Assembly: GCA_964494475.1 (NCBI GenBank)
Contig: CAZBRS010000068.1
Coordinates: forward strand, 1 to 24,447
DNA length: 24,447 bases
Reading direction: 5' to 3'
Source of the DNA: CAZBRS01 sp964494475
Lineage (GTDB): Bacteria; Myxococcota_A; UBA9042; CAZBRS01
The notes below the pieces were generated by a model. That model was given only the letters and a program-made list of their open reading frames with translations, was not told the DNA's origin and made no database searches. The position numbers and the translations under genes were made by a program. Position 1 is the first letter of the stretch. Every line of letters starts with the position of its first letter. This document shows, in pieces, positions 8,275-16,079 of the stretch.

Positions 8275-11256
8275 CTACTCGGTCTCGGCGGAGGTGAAGA
8301 GGCCCGGAACGATCGTGGCCTTGCAGCCATCGGGGGTCGACTCTGTGCGCGCGAAGCGGCGGAAGGTGGATTGCTGCCCGTCGCAGTCCAGATCACCGTA
8401 AGCCGTGGCTTCGATACGGGAGGTGCCGGACTCTTCGGTCCAGGCGCCGATGGTAACCACGAACGCTGTCGGTGTGCTCACGGCGAAGCCGAGGTCTGAC
8501 CAGGGCGGGCTGGCCCAGGCCGCGGGATCGACCGGGCAGAGCGTGGGCGCAGCGGGGGGCTCGAGGCTCGTGAAAGGGCAGCACGAGCCGCTTTGGAGCA
8601 CGGTACCCCAAGCCCACCAGGTCGGGCAAGCATCCGGCGTGCCGGCCTGGTAGGCCGCGACCGCTTTGGACAGCAGATCGTCGAGCGTCGCGCGCGCCTC
8701 GCCGTAGAAGGGGTTCAAGGACAGGACGTCGGCGGGGGGCTCGAAGCCGGCCCGTTGTTCCTCGGTGAGCGCGAGGTCGCCCTCGACGCTCGTCGTGGCG
8801 CCGACCAGGCGGAGAAAGACGGACTGCGGAATCTCCAGCGTGCGAGGCTGCTCCCCCATCCGTCCGAGTACGGCGAACGTGCTCCGTAGGCCGTCGCAAT
8901 CGAGATCGTCGTACGCCTCGGCGCGATAGATCTCTTCCCCCGGTGCGGGCATTGCCGAGCAGTCCGGTAACCCGCCGTGGTACCAGAACGTCAGCGGTGT
9001 GTCCCCCAGCACCTCGACGCCCAACTCGGGCCAGGCGTCGTACGTGCCCGACCAGTCCCCGCCTTCGTAGGTGCAGCGCCGGTCGTGGTTCCAGTCGGGC
9101 CCGCCATACGACTCGCAACAGGTCGTCTCGCTGGGGTTGAAGGCCCACTCCTCGGGTAGGAGGCAGGGCTGGAGTTCGCCGTTCCAGAGCAGGCGGTCGT
9201 CACGGCGCGCCAGCACGGCGGCGCCCCGGTGCACCTGCTGCAGATACGAGAGCAGCATGGAGCCGTCGGTCAGGCGGAGCTCGCACGACCCCGTTGCCAC
9301 GTCGCACCGGCGCACAATGTCGCCGGGCAGGTAGGGCTCTTCCGAGGCGCAGTCGGCGTCGGTCGCGCACGTCACGGCCTGGCAGACATGGCTACGGCAC
9401 ACCTCGGTCGCGGGGCACCACCCGCACATCAGCAGGCTCTCGCCGACCCGTCCGAGCCCGCAGCTTCCCTCGACGCATGCCGCGTCGGCCGCGGGCCCTG
9501 TGTCGAGCCACCAGGGCAGGGGATCGTCGTGATCCAGCCGGTCGCACGCAGCGCCCACCCCGTCGCCGTCGCGGTCGACCTGGTCCGGGTTCGCGACGCC
9601 CGGGCAGTTGTCGTCACAGCCCACGGAGGCACCAGCCGTGCAGGGGTGGTCCCCCGGGACTCCCGAGCCGCTCCCGTCGTCGCGCACGCCGTCGCCGTCG
9701 ACCGCGTCACGCACGCAGCGCACGCCATGGTCGCTCTCGAAGGGATTTCCGCTGATCCGGTAGGTCATGAAGTCGACGCCGATTGCTTGTCCGTAAGCGC
9801 CGCCTGGCACGGGAGTGGCCGACCAGGCCCAGCGGAACGGAGATTCTCCGGCGGTGAAGACCGGTGGCACGTGAGGACCCGAGGTCAGGGTGTCGTTGAA
9901 GTCCAGCAACGATGCGAGCTCCAGCACGTCGGGAGCCCGCCAGCCGGGGCCTCTGCCGGCGCAATGGGCGAGGGCCTCTACCCAACTGCACGCAGGGCAT
10001 CCCATGTGCAGGTCCCAGGCCAGGCCTGTTGCGCGATCCACGATCTCGTCGGCCGTCGTGCGCAGGAACCGGTCCTCGCGGTACTCGCCGGAACTCCCGC
10101 CTCGCACACAGCGGATTGCCAGTTCGGTGACGACTCCCTGTGAGCCGACGGCTACGTTGCGTCCAAAGCCCATCACGAGCGCGCCGTAAGGCACCTCGAT
10201 CCCGGTCCAAAGCTCTTCTTCCGATCCCGAACGCCACTCGAAGATCCCATCGCCCCAGGCCTGCGTGCCGGCATCGAACCGCATCAGCCCGAGCAGTTCG
10301 AGCAGGGTCGGAGCGCGCCAGCCCTGGCCGGGCAATCCCCAGTTGTTGTTGGCGCAGTAGAGCACGGCTTCGGTCCACGCGCGGAGCGGGCTCGTGTCCT
10401 TCGCCCACACGAGGCCGGTGGCGTCGTCGACGACCGTCCCGTCGCCCAGATCGTGCAAGGCGGGGCGGGGCTGCGACGAGGCTCCATCCTGGAGCGAGAG
10501 CAGGGGGTCGTCCTCGATCGTCACGCAGGGACCGTTCCAGCCCGTGTCGGTCGAACCTTCCGTCGCGATTCGGCAGCTCTCGAGACCGGTAGGCACCGTG
10601 CGACAATGGCACCCATCGGAGACCATCAGCCCCGCGCCGACGGGACAGGCGGTGGTACAGGCGCCTTTGCATCGTCCCGTGACGCCGTCGTCGGCGAGCG
10701 CACATACTTGGTCGTCCGCGCACTCGGCGTTCGTCGCGCACGGCGTCACACAGGCCGCGGCGTCGCATTCCTGGCCTGCGCCACACACCCCGCAGACACC
10801 GCCGCAGCCGTCGGCGCCGCACGCGTTGCCGGCGCAACCCGGCTCGCAGGCGGTACAGCTGTCCCACAGGGCGCGACAAGCCCACGCCCGGGCCGCGTCG
10901 ACGCACTCGGCGCTCGCGAGTGGACCGCAGGTCGCCGCCTGGCACGCGACGAGCGCGTCGAACGCCTCGCGGGCTTCAACCGACAACGAGGTGTAGGCGG
11001 CCGCCCGGCAGGCCGCATCGGAGGCGCACGCGTCGACAGCCACGACGCCCTCGGCGCACGTCAGCTCGACGGGAGCGGGCGCGTCGGCCGTTGTCTCGGT
11101 CGTTGTCTCGGGTGTCACGCTGTCGGCGGGCGCGATCTCGGGGGTTGACGCGTCGACCCCGCCGTCACTCGCGGTGTCCACGGAGGCCGAAGAGCCGCAC
11201 GCCATCAGCCCCAGGAGGGATAGCGCGACCGCGACGATCCTGGTCGGAAGATGCAT
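8275..11256 (-). CDS. lipoprotein, paralogue with DUF1566 and pilin-head-like domains
   Basis: A 993-residue lipoprotein. The open frame extends far upstream through the neighbouring glycosidase, but the start is the ATG at 11256, where a signal peptide with lipobox LMAC (Cys20) begins and AGAGGA lies eight bases before. A Ser/Thr/Pro/Ala linker is followed by a Cys-rich region with the motif CGADGCGGVCGVC (146-158), frequent in myxobacterial surface proteins, then CHCRT as in the 863-residue paralogue. Two DUF1566-like domains (about 268-385, 395-520), a thrombospondin-3 segment (DDNCPGVANPDQVDRDGDG, 548-566) and two pilin-head-like domains (about 660-800, 845-993) follow, with DDLDCDGLRSTF and GDLDCDGQQSTF. 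The heads are more divergent than in the paralogue: the first lacks AYY and the second lacks C.FP. It is the first gene of the lipoprotein unit. Confidence 0.85.
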   Translation of the reverse strand: MHLPTRIVAVALSLLGLMACGSSASVDTASDGGVDASTPEIAPADSVTPETTTETTADAPAPVELTCAEGVVAVDACASDAACRAAAYTSLSVEAREAFDALVACQAATCGPLASAECVDAARAWACRALWDSCTACEPGCAGNACGADGCGGVCGVCGAGQECDAAACVTPCATNAECADDQVCALADDGVTGRCKGACTTACPVGAGLMVSDGCHCRTVPTGLESCRIATEGSTDTGWNGPCVTIEDDPLLSLQDGASSQPRPALHDLGDGTVVDDATGLVWAKDTSPLRAWTEAVLYCANNNWGLPGQGWRAPTLLELLGLMRFDAGTQAWGDGIFEWRSGSEEELWTGIEVPYGALVMGFGRNVAVGSQGVVTELAIRCVRGGSSGEYREDRFLRTTADEIVDRATGLAWDLHMGCPACSWVEALAHCAGRGPGWRAPDVLELASLLDFNDTLTSGPHVPPVFTAGESPFRWAWSATPVPGGAYGQAIGVDFMTYRISGNPFESDHGVRCVRDAVDGDGVRDDGSGSGVPGDHPCTAGASVGCDDNCPGVANPDQVDRDGDGVGAACDRLDHDDPLPWWLDTGPAADAACVEGSCGLGRVGESLLMCGWCPATEVCRSHVCQAVTCATDADCASEEPYLPGDIVRRCDVATGSCELRLTDGSMLLSYLQQVHRGAAVLARRDDRLLWNGELQPCLLPEEWAFNPSETTCCESYGGPDWNHDRRCTYEGGDWSGTYDAWPELGVEVLGDTPLTFWYHGGLPDCSAMPAPGEEIYRAEAYDDLDCDGLRSTFAVLGRMGEQPRTLEIPQSVFLRLVGATTSVEGDLALTEEQRAGFEPPADVLSLNPFYGEARATLDDLLSKAVAAYQAGTPDACPTWWAWGTVLQSGSCCPFTSLEPPAAPTLCPVDPAAWASPPWSDLGFAVSTPTAFVVTIGAWTEESGTSRIEATAYGDLDCDGQQSTFRRFARTESTPDGCKATIVPGLFTSAETE

Positions 11257-11266
11257 GCCTGCCGTC

Positions 11267-11289
11267 CTCTCCATCCGTACGATGGAGAG
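11267..11289 (-). promoter_or_regulatory. hairpin covering the ribosome binding site of the lipoprotein operon
   Basis: A perfect inverted repeat: CTCTCCATC and GATGGAGAG, nine pairs with a five-base loop. It lies in the 53 bases between the glycosidase stop (11310) and the lipoprotein start (11256). The 3' arm in minus-strand mRNA contains most of the Shine-Dalgarno GGAGAGGA and an alternative ATG at 11274. No U-run follows, so it is not a standard terminator. It could block translation initiation or be an operator for a dimeric regulator. The structure is seen; the function is inferred. Confidence 0.5.
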
Positions 11290-11309
11290 TACTGCAAGCC
11301 GTGTGCCTA

Positions 11310-12893
11310 TTAGCGATAAATCGCGTAATCGACGAACGGGAACAGGTTGTCCTTGTACTCGACCGTCGCCAGCCACTCCTCGTCGAGCCAGCCGCTGTTC
11401 AGCTGCTCGTAGAGCTTGGTGAAGCGCAGGGTGTGGGTCTTGAACCGCTTGATGGCGTAGTCGACCATGGTGCCGGTCGTGACGATGAAGGCCCAGTCGG
11501 AGCTCTCGGCCAGCAGCAATTCGCGGGCGGCCTGGTTCAGGGCCCGGCGCTGCAGGTCGGTGGGGCTCGTGAAGCGCCGCGCCAGCTCGACCATGCGCGC
11601 CTCGGCGGCGTGCAGGTGGCGGTACATCCAGTCGTTGCCGCCGTTCAGCCACACGTCGGCGTAGCCGCGGTCGCCCCAGGTCGACATGCTGAGGTCGGCC
11701 ACCTGCTGGGTGGGGTGGCGGGCCAGGTAGTCGGAGGGCGTGATCAGCTCGTAGGTCTGCTGGTCGTAGGCCGACTTGCGCACGAAGAAGTCGAGGAAGT
11801 CGGGCCCCTCGTACCACCAGTGGCCGTAGAGCTCGGCGTCGTAGGGCGCCACGATGATGGGCGGGCGGCCCATCTGGTTCGCCAGCCACTCGACCTGCTT
11901 CTCGCGGTTGAACATGAAGTTGCCCGCGTGGTCGGCCGCGCGCTGCATGGCCACGTCGCGGTCGTAGATCTCCTTGTGGGGGGTCTTGCCGGTGATGCGG
12001 TGGTACTTGATGCCCGTGTTCTTGCGGAGGCCCGTAGGCTGCACGTAGCCCTTGATGTAGTCGAAGTCGAGGTCGTACCCGATGTCGCGGTAGAACTCGC
12101 GGTAGGCCACGTCGCCGGGGTACCCCTCCTCGGAGCTCCAGACCTGCTTCGACGACTCGGCGTCGCGCGCGAAGGCGGCCGTGCCCGAGCGCGTGAACAG
12201 CGGCGCGTAGGGCCCGAACGTGGGCCGCGGGGTCGCGAAGAGCACGCCGTGGGTGTCGACCAGGAAGTAGCGGATGCCGTGCTCGGCCAGCACCTGCTCG
12301 ACGCCGGGGAAGTAGCCGCACTCGGGCAGCCAGATGCCCACGGGCGAGCGGCCGAAGTGGCGACGGTACTCGTCGACGCCCACGCGGATCTGCGCGCGAA
12401 CGGCCTCGGGGCTCGCCTGCATGAGGGGCAGGAAGCCGTGGGTGGCGGCGCAGGTCAGGATCTCGAGCACGCCGCGGTCCTGCAACTCCCGGAAGCCCGC
12501 CAGCACGTTGCGCCCCAGGCGCTCCTCGAAGAGCCAGCGGAAGTGCCGGAAGCGATCGAGGTAGTGGTGCGCCACGCGGTTCGCGGCGTCGTCGCCCGCG
12601 GTCCGGACGACCTCCTTCTCGGCCAACTCGATCAGCTTGGTGAGTTCGCGGCTGTAGCGAGCCTTCAGCAGCTCGTCGGAGAGCATGGCCGCCAGCGAGG
12701 GGGTGACCACCATCGCCACGCGGAACGGCACGCCGTCGTCGGCCGCCTTGGTGAAGCGATCGATGAGCGGCAGGTAGGTCTCGGTGATGGCCTCGTAGAG
12801 CCAGTCCTCCTCGAGGAACTCCTCGTACTCGGGGTGGCGCACGAACGGCAGGTGCGCGTGCAGGACCAGGGAGACGTAGCCTTTTCGTTCCAT
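11310..12893 (-). CDS. GH57 1,4-alpha-glucan branching enzyme
   Basis: A 527-residue GH57 enzyme of the branching-enzyme subgroup (often labelled DUF1957). It should transfer alpha-1,4-glucan segments to form alpha-1,6 branches during glycogen synthesis in the cytoplasm. The family motifs are in order: HAHLPFVRH (12-20), CAATHGFLP (148-156), GIWLPECGY (186-194) with the nucleophile Glu191, PYDAELYGHWW (350-360) with the acid/base Asp352, and a C-terminal helical part with WLNGGNDW (415-422). The length matches the roughly 500-560 residue family, and all catalytic residues are present. GGAGG sits about six bases before the ATG, and there is no signal peptide. It follows the DUF4912 gene by 40 bases, so the two form an operon. 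Amylase or 4-alpha-glucanotransferase activity is the main alternative within GH57, but the motif set favours branching. Confidence 0.92.
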   Translation of the reverse strand: MERKGYVSLVLHAHLPFVRHPEYEEFLEEDWLYEAITETYLPLIDRFTKAADDGVPFRVAMVVTPSLAAMLSDELLKARYSRELTKLIELAEKEVVRTAGDDAANRVAHHYLDRFRHFRWLFEERLGRNVLAGFRELQDRGVLEILTCAATHGFLPLMQASPEAVRAQIRVGVDEYRRHFGRSPVGIWLPECGYFPGVEQVLAEHGIRYFLVDTHGVLFATPRPTFGPYAPLFTRSGTAAFARDAESSKQVWSSEEGYPGDVAYREFYRDIGYDLDFDYIKGYVQPTGLRKNTGIKYHRITGKTPHKEIYDRDVAMQRAADHAGNFMFNREKQVEWLANQMGRPPIIVAPYDAELYGHWWYEGPDFLDFFVRKSAYDQQTYELITPSDYLARHPTQQVADLSMSTWGDRGYADVWLNGGNDWMYRHLHAAEARMVELARRFTSPTDLQRRALNQAARELLLAESSDWAFIVTTGTMVDYAIKRFKTHTLRFTKLYEQLNSGWLDEEWLATVEYKDNLFPFVDYAIYR

Positions 12894-12933
12894 CGGGGCC
12901 TCCGGGGCGGGCAGGGGGCGGTCGGGACTCTAC

Positions 12934-13818
12934 CTAGCGGTGTTGGGACCCGGGGATGCCCGGGACGCCCTTGCCGAACAACTGCTCGTACTCGGCGCGC
13001 GTCAGCACCTTGCCACCGGGCACGCCGCCGAGGCCCGCGGGGTTCGCCGCGACCGGGAGGGGCGCCTCCAGGGGGATCGAGACGAACGTGGCGTCGGCCC
13101 GCTCGGAGACGCGATCGGTCGGCACCGACAGCACGTTGGACGCGACGATCTTGCGGTAGCCGTTGGCGCCCCGCAGGCCGAGCTCGGCCGCGTAGGTGGC
13201 GCCGGCCTCGACCGGGAAGTAGTGGTTGTGGGCGCCCAGGTCGATGTCGAGCTCGGCGACCGGCTGGAACTGGCCGTCGTGGCTGCGGAACAGGCGAACG
13301 ACCGGCTGCCCGTCGGAGAGGCCCTGGTAGTACTCGCCGAGGCGCCGGTAGTCGAGATCCCAGTAGGCGTAGGCGCGGTTCGGGTTCAGGGGGAGGAGCG
13401 TCAGCAGGTTCGTGCCGTAGCTGGAGGGCAGATCCCCCAGACGCTCGTCTTCGCGCAGGCGCTCGGTGGGCCGCGACACGGCGTACTTGGCCTCGGCCAC
13501 CCGCTGCTCGTACAGGCGACGCGTGCCGGGCGAGGCCTCGGGCACGACGCGCAGCGGCGCCTCCGGCTCCGGCGTGGCGGCCGCGGGGCGGGTCGCGGAG
13601 GTCGTCGGCAGCACCGGGGCCGGCACCGGCGCCGCGGCCTTCACCTTGGCGGCGGGCGTCTTCCGGGCGACGGGGGTCGCGTTGGCCGCGAGCAGGGCGG
13701 CCACCAGGGCCTCCTTGCGCAGCTTGCCGTAGCTCTTGATCTGCGCCTCACGGGCGAGATCCTTGAGCTCGAGGGCAGGGAGCGCTTCGAGCGCGGCGCG
13801 GGTCAGTTCCTTGGCCAT
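12934..13818 (-). CDS. DUF4912 protein with an N-terminal Rho-N/SAP-like domain
   Basis: A 294-residue cytoplasmic protein. The ATG at 13818 is chosen over an upstream in-frame ATG because AAGGAGG lies six bases before it and the conserved N-terminus (MAKELTRAALEALPALELKDL) starts there. Residues 1-45 look like a Rho N-terminal/SAP-type helical domain (LKDLAREAQIKSYGKLRKEALVAAL). An Ala/Pro/Lys linker (about 46-95) leads to a DUF4912 domain (about 105-255) with the typical YAYWDLD motif and a beta-sandwich pattern resembling carbohydrate-binding or Ig-like folds. DUF4912 genes often sit beside GH57 branching enzymes, as here, 40 bases upstream. A role in glycogen handling or its regulation is inferred from this context; the biochemical function is unknown. 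Its promoter is visible at 13854-13881. Confidence 0.85.
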   Translation of the reverse strand: MAKELTRAALEALPALELKDLAREAQIKSYGKLRKEALVAALLAANATPVARKTPAAKVKAAAPVPAPVLPTTSATRPAAATPEPEAPLRVVPEASPGTRRLYEQRVAEAKYAVSRPTERLREDERLGDLPSSYGTNLLTLLPLNPNRAYAYWDLDYRRLGEYYQGLSDGQPVVRLFRSHDGQFQPVAELDIDLGAHNHYFPVEAGATYAAELGLRGANGYRKIVASNVLSVPTDRVSERADATFVSIPLEAPLPVAANPAGLGGVPGGKVLTRAEYEQLFGKGVPGIPGSQHR

Positions 13819-13853
13819 GGGAAGCCTCCTTCGGTTCGGGTTCCCGAGGACGA

Positions 13854-13881
13854 ATGCTAGGCCTGGAACCCCGTCTGTCAA
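13854..13881 (-). promoter_or_regulatory. sigma-70-type promoter of the DUF4912-GH57 operon
   Basis: On the minus strand a perfect -35 hexamer TTGACA (13876-13881) is followed after 16 bases by TAGCAT (13854-13859). The start codon is about 35 bases downstream. The TAG-type -10 box resembles myxobacterial housekeeping promoters. Assignment is by inspection only. Confidence 0.6.
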
Positions 13882-13889
13882 GGGCAAAC

Positions 13890-13909
13890 GTAACTCTGAT
13901 CTGAGTTAC
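13890..13909 (-). repeat. inverted repeat at the 3' end of the FHA gene
   Basis: GTAACTC and GAGTTAC form a perfect seven-base stem around a six-base loop. The TAA stop of the FHA gene lies inside one arm, and the DUF4912 promoter -35 box begins nine bases further on. On the minus strand the arm is followed by GTTTGCCC, so a terminator is possible but weak; a regulator binding site next to the promoter is equally possible. Confidence 0.4.
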
Positions 13910-16021
13910 TTGTTTTCGAGCTGCAGGATCAGGGTCTGGATGGGCGCCGCGTCGGGCGCGCTGGGCGAGGCTGCGAGGTACTGCTTGAAGTGGTACGCGG
14001 CCTTCTTGAAGTTGAGCTCGGTCTGGAAGATGTTGCCGAGCATCTTGTGGGCCGCCGGGTAGTTCTTCTGGGTGGCCTTGTAGCAGTACTCCTTGGCGTC
14101 GTTCAGCTTGCCCTGCGACTTGGCCTGGATGGCCTTCTTGAACAGGTCGAGGCCCGAGAGTCCGGCGTCGGGATCGGCGCCGCCGACGGCCTTGGGCGCC
14201 GGNNNNNNNNNNNNNNNNNNNNNNNNNNNNNNNNNNNNNNNNNNNNNNNNNNNNNNNNNNNNNNNNNNNNNNNNNNNNNNNNNNNNNNNNNNNNNNNNNN
14301 NNGGCCGGAGCGGGGACGGCCGCAGCCGCCGGGGCGGTCTTGACCGGTGCGGCCTTCGCCTCGACCTTGCTCGGGGCAGGCGGGGCAGGCGGGGCAGGCG
14401 GGGCAGGCGGGGTCGGCGGGTTCGCCACGGCGGCCTTGGGACGGGCCTCGGCGTTCTTGCGCTCGTCGGCGGTCTTCTGGTCGGTGGCGCGTTGCAGCAG
14501 GGCCATGGCCCCGCTGTTGTCGGGCGAGATCTGCAGGGCCGCCTTGACGGCCTCGAGCGCCGCGTCGGGTTGCCCGGCGGTCAGGGCGTCCTCCGCGCGC
14601 TTGATCAGCTGCGTGAGGGCGGCCACGCGGAGCTCGTCTTCGAGACCCTCGAGGCGTTTGCCATAGATCGTCGTGGCCGGCGTGTCGGACTTGCCGTCGA
14701 TCAACAGGGCGTAGGCCTCGGGCATCTTCTCTTGCGCCTTCAGCACCACGACCTCGTCGAACCTCTTCTTGGCCGCCTCTTCGCGGCCCAGGCGGTCGAG
14801 CAGCGACAGCGCGTTGGCCGAGACCAGGCCCGGTGACTCCTTGGTCGACGCGTAGACCTCTTGCAGGATGGCGCGGGCGTCGGCGTACTTCTCGGCCTCG
14901 AGCAGCCGGGTGGCCTCGTCGAGCCGCGCGGAGGGCTCGTTCGAGGGCTTGGGCTCGGGCGCGGGCTGGGCCGCCTGCGCCACCTTGGCCGGCTCGACGC
15001 CCACCTCGGTGGCGTCGTGCGAGAAGCGCGTGATGTAGAGCACGCCGGCCAGGACGGACAGCACGATCAGGATGACCAGCGCCACCCACTTGGCGGCCGC
15101 GCCACCGGGTTCGCTGTCGGTCTCGGAGGCCGCGCCCAGGGCCGGCTCGAAGCGATCGCTCGGCCTCACGAAGCGGAACTTGACGTGGCCGAACTGGATC
15201 TCGTCGTTGTATTGCAGCACGCACGACTGGTAGGGCTCGCCGTTGACGAGCACGCCGTTGGTCGACCCCAGATCGTAGACGATGAAGTGGCCGTTCTCGA
15301 AGGCGACGCGCGCGTGCGAACTGGAGACGGAGCGGTGGTCGATGACCAGATCGTTTTCGGGCGTGCGCCCCACCGACATGGTCACGCGCTCGAGGACCAG
15401 CTCTTTGCCCGCCATGGCTGGTGCGAGCCCCGTGAGCTTCATGCGGAACTGCGGCGGCACGGGCTGGGCGCCGCCCTCACGGGGCGCCGGCTTGGATTGC
15501 GGGGGCATGGCCACGGCCGCCGTGGGGCGCCCCTCGGGGATCATGGGCGGCGGCTCGCCGGCCGCGCGCCCGGCGGGGGCGGCTTCGGGCGCTTGCTGGG
15601 CCGCGTAGGGAGCGGTGGTGAGGCCGTCGGTCAGGGGCGACAGGCGCTCGCCCGTGGGACCGTCGTCGTCGAAGGGCAGATCGTCGTCGAGGGCCTCGAG
15701 CAGGGGCGCCGTGGCCCGGATGTCGGCCGCCTCGGGCTTGCCCTCGACGGCGAACGCGAAGTCGCCGATCTTGAGGGTGTCGCCGTCTTGCAGGGCCGTG
15801 GGCCCCACCAGGCGATCGCCGTTGAGGTAGAGCCCGTAGCGGGCCCCCGCGTCCTCGATGACCCAGGCGTCTCCCTTCTTGAAGATGCGCGCGTGGGTGC
15901 GCGAGACGTTGCGTTCCGACAGCACCAGCCCGCAGGACGCGGCGCGCCCGATGGTGAGCTCGGCGCCCTCCAGCGTGCGTTCCTGAACACGTCCCTGGTC
16001 GTCAACGATCTTCAGGATCAT
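13906..16021 (-). CDS. membrane protein with two FHA domains and TPR-like C-terminal part
   Basis: A signalling protein interrupted by an assembly gap. The start is MILKIVDD at 16021, the usual first strand of an FHA domain. FHA1 spans about 1-95 (IGR at 25, SRTHARI 40-46, LNGDR 66-70). After a Pro/Ala-rich linker, FHA2 spans about 193-290 (VGR 217-219, SSSHARV 233-239, GSTNG 252-256). One transmembrane helix at 312-330 follows, then an outside part with tetratricopeptide-like helices (LEAEKYADARAILQE; AEDALTAGQPDAALEAVKAAL) and an Ala/Pro-rich stretch. Beyond the gap the protein resumes in another frame with more TPR-like sequence (KKAIQAKSQGKLNDAKEYCYKA) and ends LILQLENK at 13906. FHA domains bind phosphothreonine peptides, so this probably reads Ser/Thr kinase signals inside the cell. 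It lies 58 bases after the bisphosphatase gene and is likely co-transcribed with it. Confidence 0.85.
14203..14302. other. 100-N assembly gap inside the FHA gene
   Basis: A run of exactly 100 N, the usual placeholder for a gap of unknown length. The coding frames on the two sides agree only if the true length is a multiple of three. It lies in the Ala/Pro-rich, low-complexity part of the gene. Confidence 0.95.
14373..14417. repeat. 9-base tandem repeat encoding Pro/Ala units
   Basis: Four perfect copies of GGGGCAGGC and one changed copy (GGGGTCGGC) on the plus strand. On the coding minus strand they give a Pro-Pro-Ala repeat in the linker of the FHA protein. Because the unit is a multiple of three, copy-number change would alter linker length without shifting the frame. 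Confidence 0.85.
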
Positions 16022-16079
16022 GCCGCGGCATCCCTGGGGCGGACAGTTTTGAAGAAGGTACCACACGGATCGAGGTTCA

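Noticed and set aside
7054..8499. Plus-strand frame of 481 codons
   Set aside because: Shadow of the Ig/MopE lipoprotein gene.
11257..12321. N-terminal extension of the 993-residue lipoprotein to 1,348 codons
   Set aside because: The extra 355 codons are an Arg-rich out-of-frame reading of the GH57 gene; the real start has a lipobox signal peptide.
10920..13739. Plus-strand frame of 939 codons
   Set aside because: It runs antisense across three real genes, with Arg/Pro/Val-rich composition and no domains.
13748..13905. Reading of the FHA gene frame past the gap to 13748
   Set aside because: That frame is Arg-rich nonsense after the gap; the coding frame there ends at the TAA at 13906.
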